32,651 nt of DNA. Origin: Priapulus caudatus (lineage: Eukaryota; Priapulida; Priapulimorpha; Priapulimorphida; Priapulidae). This document shows, piece after piece, positions 1 to 10,209 of the stretch (position 1 is the stretch's first letter; every line of letters begins with the position of its first letter). The DNA lies in assembly GCF_000485595.1 (NCBI RefSeq), contig NW_014577080.1, positions 270,767-303,417 of the forward strand, in the 5' to 3' direction. The notes below the pieces were generated by a model, which ran no database searches, had not been told where the DNA came from, and saw only the letters and a list, made by a program, of their open reading frames with translations. Both the position numbers and the translations under genes were made by a program.

Positions 1-2499
1 GGAGGTCCTTGGTCATAGACACCATAGTTGATTACAACTAGGCGTGGTTGTACGTCAAATCTTGAAAATGCATTGATTATGAAATATTGCGTACTCCTTG
101 TGGGTTATGGCTACAGTGCGTAGCCGCTCTGGTGTGGTGTACACAGTTCGTGCTGCACGTACGGCAGGTGCCTGCCGATGGTTGAAGATACCCGGTGTTG
201 AAAACACAGAGGTGGATGAGGGAAACGCACCATCGACGTGCTACAAAAGATTCCTTGCGTGTATCGTTCATTTGATTAGTCGTTGTTCACGTAAAATTAG
301 TAAATACCGACGTGACGACGATGTTGGTTTTGGATCGGCAACTCGGGGCTGTCGGATCAGCAACACGTCTCTGTTCTCATGTGCGCGCAGCGCCGCATCA
401 AGGTTTGTGAACCTATACGCTCTTGCTGCTATTATAGCGGCAAGCTAGGCCTCCCTCCGTGCCTATCGGCGAATATTATGCGTACCGTAGTTACTTTTTC
501 TGACATCGCTAGATTATTGCGTGGCTGTAGCGTGAACACAGGAAGGCCGCTCATGTCATACTCATATATACCGGTACTCCCTAGCTATAGGGTATTCAGT
601 CACCACAATTCGGAATTACGATAATAATGATGACATATTGGCAGTCTAATATCTATGCTGATACTACTTCATTACACGACAGGAGTCATGTTGTAGTTTA
701 GTGCATATAACCGGAGTATTTCTAGCTTACCGCACCATTTTTACGCAAATACCCCGGCGCCAATGGACCTCTCAGCCTTACATGTCAATGTCGTAAATCC
801 TTTTGAGGTTAATACGTGAAGGTCTGATAACGATGTCTGATGAAAGTATTCGAGAGTTAGCACGCTGCTTTCTCAATTCCTAGATATCATATCGATGTGT
901 CCAACAGGTCGGGCGATACAAATGTAGAGGATTTCCCACTCGGACTATGTACGCACGATGTTCGTTTCGGCCGTGCTGCCGAATTGCGCGTATGCATGAA
1001 AGCTATGAACGCAGCATTACTAAGTAACCTGCGCAATTCTAAGTACCGTAGCTCAAACTGTTTACGCTAGTAGAATAGACTAACACGGATGCTCACCGGA
1101 TATCCTAACATTCAGTTATCGTTATGCGGCACACGGTCTTTGGCTTCAACGTACTCCCCTACATGATTGCACAGACTTAACGAAAGCGAATGCGGGCTAG
1201 CGCTAAACATTATTTTCGGCAGTCCGCTCATGCAACTGCTCATTGTCTGTTGTGTCAGTCTGTCATTAAGTCAAATTCGGTGACGAAAATATTCAAAAAC
1301 AATTAGCGAGAAAAGCGTTATATCTTGCCATAAACAACGCAAAACGATTACTTACGATGGTCGTTGTAAAACGCTGCAGAACAGAGCGAATGTCTAGATA
1401 GCATAATAAGTATCAGGAGCACCGCAGGAAATCAAAGCCCACTCTATTCTTCCTACACAAGTAAAGTGAAATTTCATCATGCCTCCCATTATTCCCGCTC
1501 TTCGGCTCATGCTTAACACCGTCTTCTGAGTTGTATTCGTGTTCATATTTATACTAATCTATATTGTTACGGTTGGATTTAGGTTCTAATAATATTTTTA
1601 GCTCAGCTCAGTATTTTACAATTTTGACAGGTTTGGCGATGGGCTGTGCTGTCCGGGACAATTCGGTATTCCGAGCCTGTTAAGTAACACTTAAAAAACT
1701 TTTCGTTTACAAATGATGCTTTGAAACCATTTCAGGTGCTCGAATAGCACACAGACGGTATTAACCATTCAGTTGCGTACACAGCCTTTCATTTCATAAT
1801 AAACAGTACTATTATCGCGCCCGTTCTATTATTTTATACATTGCCAAACCTAATAATCAAAATTAAACACTCTTATAGAATTGATCGGTCACCGGCTACG
1901 GACGCTCATTCAAGTCCGATACAAGATTCACTGCGCATTACTCCGACACTTGCAAGCCCATTCAGCTAAGAATATATTTCCACGCTTTACAAGTTCTATA
2001 TCTAGTGATATCGAATCTTGCAAGTGTGTCTGCCGCTTGAAACCCTGCCGAATTCTGCACACTTATTAATACGGACTCAGATATGTTTACAATACTATGT
2101 ATACTTTTGAACATTACATATGTCCGCAGACGCACGCACGCCGCGCCGCGCCACGCACCTCAAGATTTGAGATTGGGATTCGCTCTCAACAAGGATTTGC
2201 CCGTGACCCGATTCGTCGACGGATGCAATCGATTTTCATAGTTGATTCCCGGCTCTGTTACCAGTTCTACGTTCTCCCTCTTTCACGCTGCTCGTCGATA
2301 TTACCTCAGTATACTCTACGCACACTTATATGACAAGGAGAGATAGTAATCCGCGATAGGGGACGGCTTTGATTGGATAGCTATTTTGTCTCTTATTTAT
2401 TCTTCATTGTTTATTATTTTTCGCTATTTATTGTTTTATTTTAGATTAGAATAGCGCGTTAGGGTTAAATATTTCTATATCCACACTTATGTTTCATAT
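1..2499. other. Non-genic stretch, no supported feature
   Basis: I read both strands and found only short open frames (at most about 115 codons, e.g. 98-448 +) with no recognisable motif and no convincing splice borders. Base composition is mixed with no tandem repeat of note. A short GC-rich CGCACGC/CGCGCC run lies near 2127-2160. A coding exon shorter than about 60 codons could be missed by eye. Confidence 0.5.
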
Positions 2500-2769
2500 T
2501 CACTAGGTTGCTCCGCCTGAGACCTACTTACTATCTACTCCTCACTTTCAATCACCCCGGATCAACGTCCTCTCTTCCCCTCACCCGCTACCTCGCTACC
2601 TCCCTCTAACGATCTTCCCCCTACCTATCGTCCCTACATTTCCCATCCACAGCTAGCTCACTCCCTTCAATTATCTCTTCATTATCTACTTTCTCCCCTC
2701 GTTTGACATCCTCGAGCCTTCCCCACCCACTTCCTCTCTCTTACATCCAACCCGCGCCTTAATCTTAAG
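2500..2769 (+). repeat. Pyrimidine-rich (C+T) low-complexity tract
   Basis: The + strand is strongly C/T biased here without a fixed period, with words such as CTCCCT, CTACCT and CTTCCCC. It ends directly at a TTAATCTTAAG acceptor-like site at 2769. It may act as a very long polypyrimidine tract before the exon beginning at 2770, or simply be decayed CT microsatellite. The position relative to the exon is seen directly; the splicing role is inference. Confidence 0.5.
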
Positions 2770-3380
2770 GAGAGCTCCAACAACACAGCGGGCGACTGGT
2801 CCACTGAACATCAAGACTTTATGATTAAGAGATTGAGATTGTCTTCCGAAGGCGTCGTAAGTCTTAACACAAAGGCTTTCGTTTCTGTCGATGAGTTCAA
2901 ACGAAGACCAGGCACAGGAATCTACGGTTATTGCAGTAATACTAGCGTCAGTAAGCTTATAACTGTTTCGAAATGGTCTTAGGTGCGCTTGAGTGTTCTC
3001 AGATTGTTTATGTATGTTTATGCTGTGTATGTACTGTGGTTATTGGTGTTAATGCAGTTTTGATGTATGTTTATTTCAGCTCGTAATTCGCCGCATGCTA
3101 TTGCGGCTGCCATAGATATTGCCAAGGTAACTTTTTGTTAATTTGACTGATTATTTGAATATCTTTCAATCACATCAAACGTTTTTTTAAACTGAAATCT
3201 ATTGCTTAGTTGTAACCCTCTAAATTGTTAAAAACAAGGCATTGTTGTAGTTGCAGCAACTGTAATAACCTATAGCAACTCTGGCTAACCCACAGGAACC
3301 TATATGCTTTGTTACAGGTGAAAAAGAAAGAAACAATGGTTACTATATTGTACAACTGTAATTGTAGTATATTTGTATGA
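2770..3380 (+). CDS. Three-exon 3' end of an unidentified gene
   Basis: Proposed exons are 2770-2950, 3080-3126 and 3318-3380. Exon 1 follows a long pyrimidine tract and TTAAG, is open for 60 codons plus one base, and ends at GTAAGC. Exon 2 lies between TTTATTTCAG and GTAACT. Exon 3 follows CTTTGTTACAG and ends in TGA at 3378-3380. Phases fit without adjustment (0 in, 1/1, 0/0), leaving about 96 open codons. Introns are 129 and 191 bp. The product includes GIYGYCSNTSV, then SPHAIAAAIDIAK, then KKKETMVTIL. The order 'GI-G-S..., AIAAAI-IAK, ..T-VTIL' faintly recalls the C-terminal part of cysteine-synthase-type PLP enzymes, but no catalytic residue supports this and I do not assign it. No start codon is seen, so 5' exons are missing or further upstream. 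An earlier GTAAGT at about 2868 is an alternative donor. Confidence 0.42.
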
Positions 3381-3544
3381 TAAATTAGTTCGTCATGTGA
3401 AAACGTAGACTGTCTACGGTCTAGAGTATACACAGAATCGATCGGTACTAGTGCCTGACCCGGATAAGGAAACGCAGCAGAAACATATTCTACAATATAT
3501 CCCAACAAACCATCAACATCCTGATGATCATAAACCCACATTGT

Positions 3545-3709
3545 CCATTTCCTTATCCCGATTCTTACACCCATAAAAACGCCCAATGCTTCTCCAATAT
3601 CAATTCTCTTCAGGTCTTCAATTTTCATTTCGTCTGCCTACTCGAATCATCCAAATCCCGTACATATCCAGTGATTCAAGCAATCTGCCGGAATCCCTGC
3701 ATCTTTTAA
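3545..3709 (-). pseudogene. Decayed SAM-domain-like stretch
   Basis: One minus-strand frame reads LKDAGIPADC, then a WICTGFG segment, two in-frame stops, then DEMKIEDLKRI and GVRIGIRKW. The order (G-x-P, W-x2-x-G-F, an acidic EM-x-x-EDLK-x-I motif, then G-x-R-x-x-IRK) matches the last helices of a sterile alpha motif. SAM domains are protein or RNA interaction modules of about 65-70 residues. The frame then stays open without further resemblance to about 3206. The stops at about 3637-3639 and 3646-3648 make a working copy unlikely unless they lie in introns. It overlaps the last exon and downstream flank of the plus-strand gene ending at 3380. Identification rests on pattern only and is weak. 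Confidence 0.25.
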
Positions 3710-4109
3710 TCAAATCTGCTATCCCTATCACAGGTCGCTGTCTCCGGTAGTAAATCTGCCTACGTAGATGCGTAAGCCTTATCCTAACCCGCTATGTAAC
3801 ATATCGTCGCACCCCGCGCTTTATGCCTCAATCGCGTTCTTCCTCGCGCACGCGGCATTAACAAAGACACATCGATCCTTTTTGAATATGACACTTACCG
3901 ATCAAACCATTGAACTGCAATCGAGCCCACTCCCCATACTCGCTCTTCACAATTTCTCTTAGATTTTGCCACTTGATTCCGGAACTTCCTGGTACTAATC
4001 ATCCAATATGCATTGATGTCCTCATTACTCTCTTCCCTCAACGAGTTTACTAGGTCTTATCTACAACGCTATATCGTGACAACGTAGGGACTCACGTATT
4101 GGTTGCATA

Positions 4110-4307
4110 TCAAGGCGTGGGTGCTACCCTATGGAAAATCATCGTTACCGATGGGCAACGTTCCGCATAGACAATGGCGATTCTTTGCCTGACAAGCGAA
4201 ATAATGATCAGGCTGAAAACGGCGGGAAGAATGGACGTGAGAACGGGAAGAGCGACAAGCGAGGAGAGAACATAGGCCAGAGAGAATTGAGCGGGACGCG
4301 AAGACCT
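4110..4307 (-). CDS. Possible internal exon of a membrane protein
   Basis: This 65-codon minus-strand frame has no early ATG. It encodes a long hydrophobic stretch beginning SLAYVLSSLVALPVLTS and continuing ILPAVFSLIIISLV, followed at once by a basic RQR and a polar tail. That is what one or two membrane-spanning helices followed by a cytosolic loop would look like. Third codon positions favour C and T, as in translated sequence. It begins after a TGA at 4308-4310 and ends at a TGA at 4110-4112. No strong donor was found (only AGG|GTAGCA), and the opposite strand also has an open frame here. No family is recognised; it could be a chance frame. Confidence 0.22.
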   Translation of the reverse strand, partial: RSSRPAQFSLAYVLSSLVALPVLTSILPAVFSLIIISLVRQRIAIVYAERCPSVTMIFHRVAPTP

Positions 4308-4548
4308 TCACAAAAATGTTCACCAATTGGACCAGTAGCCTTCATTGCATCATGCACTCGTCCAGCGCTCGCCATGTTGAATATACTCATGAAATTGCAG
4401 TGCTAATACAAAGTGTCTTTGTCCTTCACTTACATCTCAGCACGCACCCAATTAGGCGTTGTGACCCACAAGTTCACCCAATGTTGGAATAACGAGTTGC
4501 CAACTAACACGTTTTACATTATTGGAAAATCATACTAATCTGTCTCAG

Positions 4549-4764
4549 CTCGGCGTGCCATGCGGCGAAGTAGACTCGGTAACTCGCTGCTATGCTCCCT
4601 CCGCCATCACCTGTATTGCGATCAACCCGGCCAATTATTTGCCGCAAGGGGCCAGCTGCGGCATGGACCCGGCTTATCTTCTTGCAGGCCGACATTTGAC
4701 AAGTCCCGGTATCAACAATGCGCCGCAACAAGAAAAGTACCGCATCGAACACCTTATAAGCAGT
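4549..4764 (+). CDS. Candidate internal exon, product unknown
   Basis: This 72-codon open exon (216 bp, phase 0 at both ends) has strong borders: a TACTAAT branch-point-like word, CTGTCTCAG acceptor ending at 4548, and a full GTAAGT donor at 4765. It is clearly richer in G+C than its AT-rich flanks, and third codon positions favour C and G, which supports translation. The product begins LGVPCGEVDS, has four cysteines (residues 5, 14, 22 and 36), a middle NPANYLPQGASCGMDP segment and an HLTSPGINN segment. I do not recognise the family. A partner exon was not located. The minus strand is also open across much of this span, so the strand is probable rather than certain. Confidence 0.4.
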
Positions 4765-7425
4765 GTAAGTTTTCTGCCTTAAGCAGGCGCAGGCACCATA
4801 TTAGTGGTTAGTTTGCATCCTTCGACTGAAATGTTCGTGGACTGCTAATATAAAGCCCGCAATGCGCTCGCACTCGCAGTGGACATCACTAATAACATCT
4901 GGTTACTAAATAATCCAAGTTGCTGATCACAGTGTCGACAGTTGCGAAAGCAAGACGCTGTTAAAAACAGTGGTGGCTAGCTTTCGATATAGGTAACGTA
5001 TTTTTTAAATATGTGCTATGTCAAATCTAATTGAAGCTTAAATAATGCTAAATAAAAGTAAGCCCAAACTGCAATCAATTGGATATTGCTTCGATCTGTG
5101 CTTAACAGTGCATGGTTAAAGTTAAAATTATCTATATGTCTATGCGTCCACAGATCTTTCCATACGATATTGAGAAATAGGTACAAAACAATATACCTAT
5201 TTGCGCCATTTCATTTTTATCTTGCGGATTAAACTGAGATGAACCTGTTTTATATGTTTGACTTATTCCTAGGAGATTTACCTACACAGCATGAGAAGTA
5301 ATATTAATTTCACTGTATATGATAGTCGATTTCAATTTTCGTTAACCATGATTCTATGTTATCACTAACTATATACATAAACCATTTCTACACTAATATT
5401 CCACAAGTGATCATCCACGAAGAACGGAAAAAAACTTATGACTGGGCTAGGCCTACCCTATTCACTTTTATGCAGCCCCAGGACCTTGCCCAGATAACCA
5501 ATTAACGTCCTTGACTAGTGTGCATCCTCTAATCATAAAACTCATGTTAGGATCCTGCATTGATGCAACCATGAATCAGCTCTATTGTTGTGTGCTTATA
5601 CCCACAAGCAACCGAGCAATCATTAATGGTAATTTAATATATATTAATTGATATCGCAATCCTATTACTATATGACTTACAAGTGGCTTTATTACCTTTA
5701 TTATCTGTACTTTCATCATAAAAATTCTATTGTATGCATGCCAATGCCACATAATAATGCTCACGCAATTGATGTATAAATTATTACTCGCGACCTCAAT
5801 CAATAACAGCAAGAGAATAATAATGGTGTTTATTGGCTCTTGGATAACAGGTTATGTACTACGCGAGACAATTACTGATTGCTACAGCGTGGCAGTAGCA
5901 CTGTGGCGCTTGAATTATCGCCACTTGAATAGATATACCTAGCAATCAATGAGAAGTTCGTTATCTTTGGAAGTGTACGTACAAAGTTAGAAAAGTATTG
6001 ACATGCGAACAGTATAAGATTCAGTGTCATGCCACGGTATCACGCTGGCAAACACTAGGTCTATCCCACACCTATCACGGCTATCTGCTACATCGACTTC
6101 ACCTCTCTCTCTCAGGAGCTTGCTTGATACGCCAGCCACCCCCCCCCCACAATCCCAGGTCTTGTACAATTCACTTTGCTCCAGTACTGTCTGGGCCATG
6201 AGATAATATAGGCTAGTCTCTATATATTTCTATATGGTTTCGGGGACAATGTGTAAGCGGCGAGTACTCGCGATGATATTTACTTTATTAATATTTATTA
6301 AAAGGTTCTTACAACCCCGCCCACCCCCCTCCACCTCATCTGCAACTAGTGACCGGATTTTATGCGTTTCTTTTTTTTGTTTGTTTTTTCTTTCCTGTTG
6401 TTTGGTAGCCAGTATACTGCTTTTTATCGAGGACTTTAGCTGGATAGACAGAATTAAGCAGTGTCTTCGTAAAATTTGTGTATCGTAAATAACCTTCCTG
6501 CTGTACTGGCTCATGCCATCTATGGCGTACGTAGTATACCGGTTTCTCTCTAATGCTAATACTATTTGTACTTAGACAATAATAGAACGGCGGCGGAACA
6601 GTATCGTGCCTATTTACCTACGCAGTACCTGTGAAGTTATTTAATTGCATCCGCATGTGTGACTTTATGGGTCCTTGCCTTAACTCACGCGTCTCCTAGT
6701 AAGGTTAATGTGACGACGGCGACAGAATGATTCAAATTTTTCAAGCATCAGCAATGAGTAGTATATAGCGTCATTGTAGCTTCGCCGACACAGCGCCGCC
6801 ACCTATATTGTTAATAATTAACAGCCAAGTTTAATGCCTTGGCCCGCTGATTTATAGGTTGGCTAGAGAAAGGGGTTCATTTGAGAGCTGGCCGGGAATT
6901 AGGTACTTTTCACCAGCTGTACCCTATAGTGGTTGCGAGTATTGGTTATTTATAGGAGTATAGTAAGTGACCAACGTTCGCACAAACCACTATGTCATCA
7001 CTCACAAATAATAAGCCAAGTTTAGCGCAATTTTCCTAGGTTCGTGCCGGCTATATTACATCAACGGACACATTTCTGTATGCAGTATGTCCAAATCTTA
7101 CGGGTCAGTTCTGGTCAACACTGGTCAATATGGCAACAGTAAATATATCTATAGCTGGCAACATGTTCACAACAGGAACCTTTTTATGGCGCCGATTGTC
7201 CTAGTTCTACTGTACGTGTATGTGTGCGTTGCACGTTTGTTAGCGCGCCAAGTGTCGTGGATTGAAGTGTGACGGAGAAGAACATTGCGAGTGCGGTATA
7301 TGTGTGGAGTATGCTCGACTCAACGTCTAGTTAAATGCGTTTTAGCAGAGGCAGTTAGGCAAGCGCTGATGCAATGTGAGGGTTACAAGATGTGTAAGGG
7401 CACTTTAAAGTATGTAGGTCACTAG

Positions 7426-7428
<3 letters not shown>
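4765..7428. other. Non-genic stretch
   Basis: AT-rich sequence with only short frames that show no motif. Small homopolymer runs occur (C9 at about 6140, a T/TG-rich patch at about 6367-6400). I see no RNA gene, repeat family or splice-bounded exon that I can defend. Confidence 0.5.

Positions 7429-7466
<38 letters not shown>
7429..7466. repeat. (TA)n microsatellite
   Basis: A perfect run of about 19 TA dinucleotides. The flanks are unique sequence. It is likely to be variable in length between individuals. Confidence 0.97.
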
Positions 7467-7467
<1 letters not shown>

Positions 7468-8264
7468 TGGTTAGTACAGTTTTGACCAGAAGCTATATAG
7501 CTATAACCGATTTGAACTTCATTTTTCTCAAAAAAGGTTTTAATGTTTTAAGTTTTGTATGGCAAGATTTAATATTCCCATATTCGTCTACTTTACATGC
7601 AAATACCTTATTCTCTGTATACGATCGTATCATCCCAGCAAGCTGCCAACAAAGCTATTTTAACGACACTGCATGAAGTCTATCTGTATTTAGGCTCCCT
7701 ATGTGCGCATGAAGGGCAACATTTCAGTGTCCTATTCACGATTAAAAATAAGAATCGGTTATGATTTAGCCCGCGGAGTTCCAATATTAATGTGTCAGTT
7801 CTAATGTTATCAGATTGCCAGCGGATTGCCATCAATGCAGATTTAGATTATTATAACATGGAACGAAGAACAGAGATGACAACTGTGAGCAGAGCAGCAA
7901 TATGGGGATGGGAAGGATTCGATGTGGTGACTAGAAATTGTCAGTGTTGTCCACATGCTATAATAGCAATTCCTGCTAATTTTGTTGTGTATTTTCGTGT
8001 AAAGCTCCGGGAAGATTAAACCTTGATAAATAGCACCCAATGGTTTCACGTGAACGGAATAGCCTGGCTGAGTGAACCTAGCTCAGCCTTGCATGCACAT
8101 TATATGGAATGGCTGCATGGCGAGTGTATTCCCTAGATGACAGGTTTTCGCCGACTGTCATCTACACACTGATAGATAATGCATGCGTTCCCACCTTATA
8201 TTTTTGTGTTCTATTCTAACTACATATATCATCAACCCACGAAAGTTTGTTAGTGCTTAAATAT
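7467..8264. other. Non-genic stretch left of the transposon
   Basis: The longest frame (7792-8019 +, 75 codons) has no recognisable motif and no splice context. Nothing else is supported. The last bases form the left flank of the mobile element that starts at about 8265. Confidence 0.45.
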
Positions 8265-8565
8265 CTTGATAGTCAGGAGGCTTATGCACATTTATCTGCA
8301 AATTATGACAGACTTTTTTGGGTATCAAATCTGGGTTCATATGTTCCTCAACAAATACCCCTTTTAAGAATTTTTTTGAGGAGCCCAAAAATTTGATCCC
8401 GGGAAACTCCCCCCCCCCCCGCTATGGGCCCGGTAAGGGACCCAAAACTGTTATTTGCCATATCTTTGCCCTTCTTTGGTCGTTTTGAGCAAAGTTAGAG
8501 TCGATTTTGGGGTTTTAAACATCAAGGAATCGATTGGGGGTGGTTTGGAACCTAAATTTGTCATA
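8265..8565 (+). repeat. Left terminal inverted repeat
   Basis: It begins near CTTGATAGTCAGGAGG and runs to GTCATA. Its reverse complement is found from 12143 rightwards. It contains a run of C (about 8410-8420) next to CCCGGGAAAC, and ends with GGTTTGGAACCTAAATTTG. Identity to the right copy stops abruptly after the TCATA at 8565, which marks the inner boundary. Confidence 0.88.
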
Positions 8566-8621
8566 GGTCACGTGATATCGTTTTTTCGGGTTCACCTCGC
8601 GGGCCCGAAAATGGGTTTTCA

Positions 8622-8680
8622 CATATCTCGGCTATTTTCTCAAAAAGTTAGAGTCAATTTTGGGGTTTTGAGGTCAAAGG
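8622..8680 (+). repeat. Subterminal direct repeat of part of the left TIR
   Basis: A second, diverged copy of the CATATCT...TTAGAGTCRATTTTGGGGTTTT segment that also occurs at 8459-8519 inside the left TIR. Repeated subterminal words of this sort are commonly transposase-binding sites in DNA transposons; that role is inference here. Confidence 0.6.
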
Positions 8681-8842
8681 ATTTATTAGATACACATGAT
8701 ACACTTTCAGACTCCTGGAAATTTGGGTTCACCTGGTAGTAGTACACGTAGTGAAAATCTGACTGACAGTCCGCAATCGTCGTCGGTCACTTGTTACATA
8801 CACAGCCTACCCTAACTGCATATCATCCTGTACATGCTTCAA

Positions 8843-9034
8843 TTAGAGATTTGTGCACTTCCTGGTGAAAGTGCAGAAAGAAAGGCACATGACATTGTTC
8901 TTAGCGCATTTGCATAACTGGCACTTGAGTGTTCGGCAGCGACAAATGCCAGTCACGATCTCGAGGTTTGGTCTTGCTGCGTCCGTGGTCCATTGAATGT
9001 GGAGTTGGTTCTGATAGAGTTTCCATCCACACAT
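8843..9034 (-). pseudogene. Frame-shifted C-terminal CXC cysteine cluster of the same gene
   Basis: In the next minus-strand frame the sequence reads GWKLYQNQLHIQWTT and then CRCRTLKCQLCKCAKN...CLSFC. Cysteines at residues 31, 33, 38, 41, 43, 50 and 54 give CxC-x4-C-x2-CxC-x6-C-x3-C, close to one tesmin/TSO1-type CXC repeat, a zinc-binding DNA-contact motif. Members of the family end in such a GW-x-L ... cysteine tail, so this belongs to the nuclease frame. The two frames switch near 9030, around GAATGTGTGG, by a net one-base change. It is a remnant, not a separate gene. Confidence 0.68.
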
Positions 9035-10209
9035 TCAAGAGGAGGGCTGGGGATCTGAGTGAGAGTGTTACCCCACACCCATCCTGCCTGATAGGCGCTG
9101 CGACGTACCGCCAGTCTGAAGGAATCCAATGAAGGTGGGAGGTCCCTTAACTCATCAGAACTTGAGGCCTGGAACATTGAGAACCGCATTTCATTTAGAT
9201 CTTGGTACACAGCCCTCTTTGAGTATACATAGCACACAAAATCCACAAGTATCTTTTCTGTGCTGAGGATCACTTGTTCTGCTGGGCACCAGCTCAGTTG
9301 TTTAAATGCCTCTGTCAGTTCATCCCTCATCGAGCACTTATTCCATTGAGAAAACCACATCTTCTTGGTCAGCTTGTAGAAAGAGCAGGTAGAATCGGCG
9401 CCAGTGAAGCAGTGGAAGAATGGCAAGGCTAAGCAGACGTCCTCCCCTAGTGACTCATAACAAACATTGACATGAATGTTCTTCCTGTTCTTTCCAGAGT
9501 TAAAATCAACATGAAGCTCAAAGTCAGGGTCGATCTTGAGGAACTGGGGCATAAAGGCGAGAAGAATGACAATGACGTCCGAATCAACTGTCCGTACAGT
9601 CAATCGCGATAAACCACATGCCAACATGTCAATTATATGGCACACCATCCTGTTGTCCGCCTCTTCTAGGGTTTCCATCTTTGGCATGTATATAGTCTTT
9701 TCACCAGCATTCGTTAGAACATTTCCAAGACCATTAGTGACACAGAAATCTTTCTTCCAGGACCAGGAGGATGGGTTACCACAGCTTTCCGCAATTAGTG
9801 CATTAAGTCTGGTCTTGTTCTGATCATCTGTGAGAAAGGATTTAGACATATCCTTCGGGACAGTGCTATCACCAGTAAAGTTAACTTGCTGTCCTGAACC
9901 TTTGGACTTCCTTTCCGAGCGGGTGGGGCTCTTGATGCTTAACGGGTTATACTGGTCTGCTACAATATCGATTCGAGACGTGCCCAGGCTTGTGGCAGTG
10001 TTCTCAATGCTTTGCAGGACCCTGGAGACAAATTTATTGAAGGTTGACCCCTCTGGAAGGACTGCAGCCTGCGCTCGGATGATCACTGAAAGGTCAGCAA
10101 CGAGACCTTTGACATTTGTTGGACTTGGTGTAACCGCGTTTTCGGTGATGTCAGCCAAAATCTGTGACTTTGAACTGTGATAAGGGGATCTATCCTTTTT
10201 GACGAAGCA
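8953..10209 (-). CDS. FEN1/XPG-type (PIN-like) nuclease domain, remnant open frame
   Basis: The open frame runs from after a TAG (10210-10212) to TGA at 8953-8955, about 418 codons. There is no ATG before codon 104, counted from the TTG at 10158. With that numbering, seven acidic positions fall in the order and approximate spacing of the FEN1 active site: D22 in GLVADLSVII, D68 in DIVADQY, E166 and D168 in LEEADNRM, D192 and D194 in TVDSDVIVILL, and D255 in FTGADS. FEN1/XPG enzymes cut flap or bubble DNA using two metal ions held by these residues. The C-terminal part (PPSLDSFRL...SAYQAGWVWG) matches the same multicopy animal family. Assignment to the fold is inferred from motif order. The lack of a start codon and the upstream stops suggest it is not translated alone, yet the domain is remarkably intact compared with the N-terminal half. 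Confidence 0.7.
   Translation of the reverse strand, partial: CFVKKDRSPYHSSKSQILADITENAVTPSPTNVKGLVADLSVIIRAQAAVLPEGSTFNKFVSRVLQSIENTATSLGTSRIDIVADQYNPLSIKSPTRSERKSKGSGQQVNFTGDSTVPKDMSKSFLTDDQNKTRLNALIAESCGNPSSWSWKKDFCVTNGLGNVLTNAGEKTIYMPKMETLEEADNRMVCHIIDMLACGLSRLTVRTVDSDVIVILLAFMPQFLKIDPDFELHVDFNSGKNRKNIHVNVCYESLGEDVCLALPFFHCFTGADSTCSFYKLTKKMWFSQWNKCSMRDELTEAFKQLSWCPAEQVILSTEKILVDFVCYVYSKRAVYQDLNEMRFSMFQASSSDELRDLPPSLDSFRLAVRRSAYQAGWVWGNTLTQIPSPPLECVDGNSIRTNSTFNGPRTQQDQTSRS

Noticed and set aside
2770-3380. Cysteine synthase-like PLP enzyme identity
   Set aside because: The resemblance is limited to short hydrophobic words without catalytic residues; not enough for a name.
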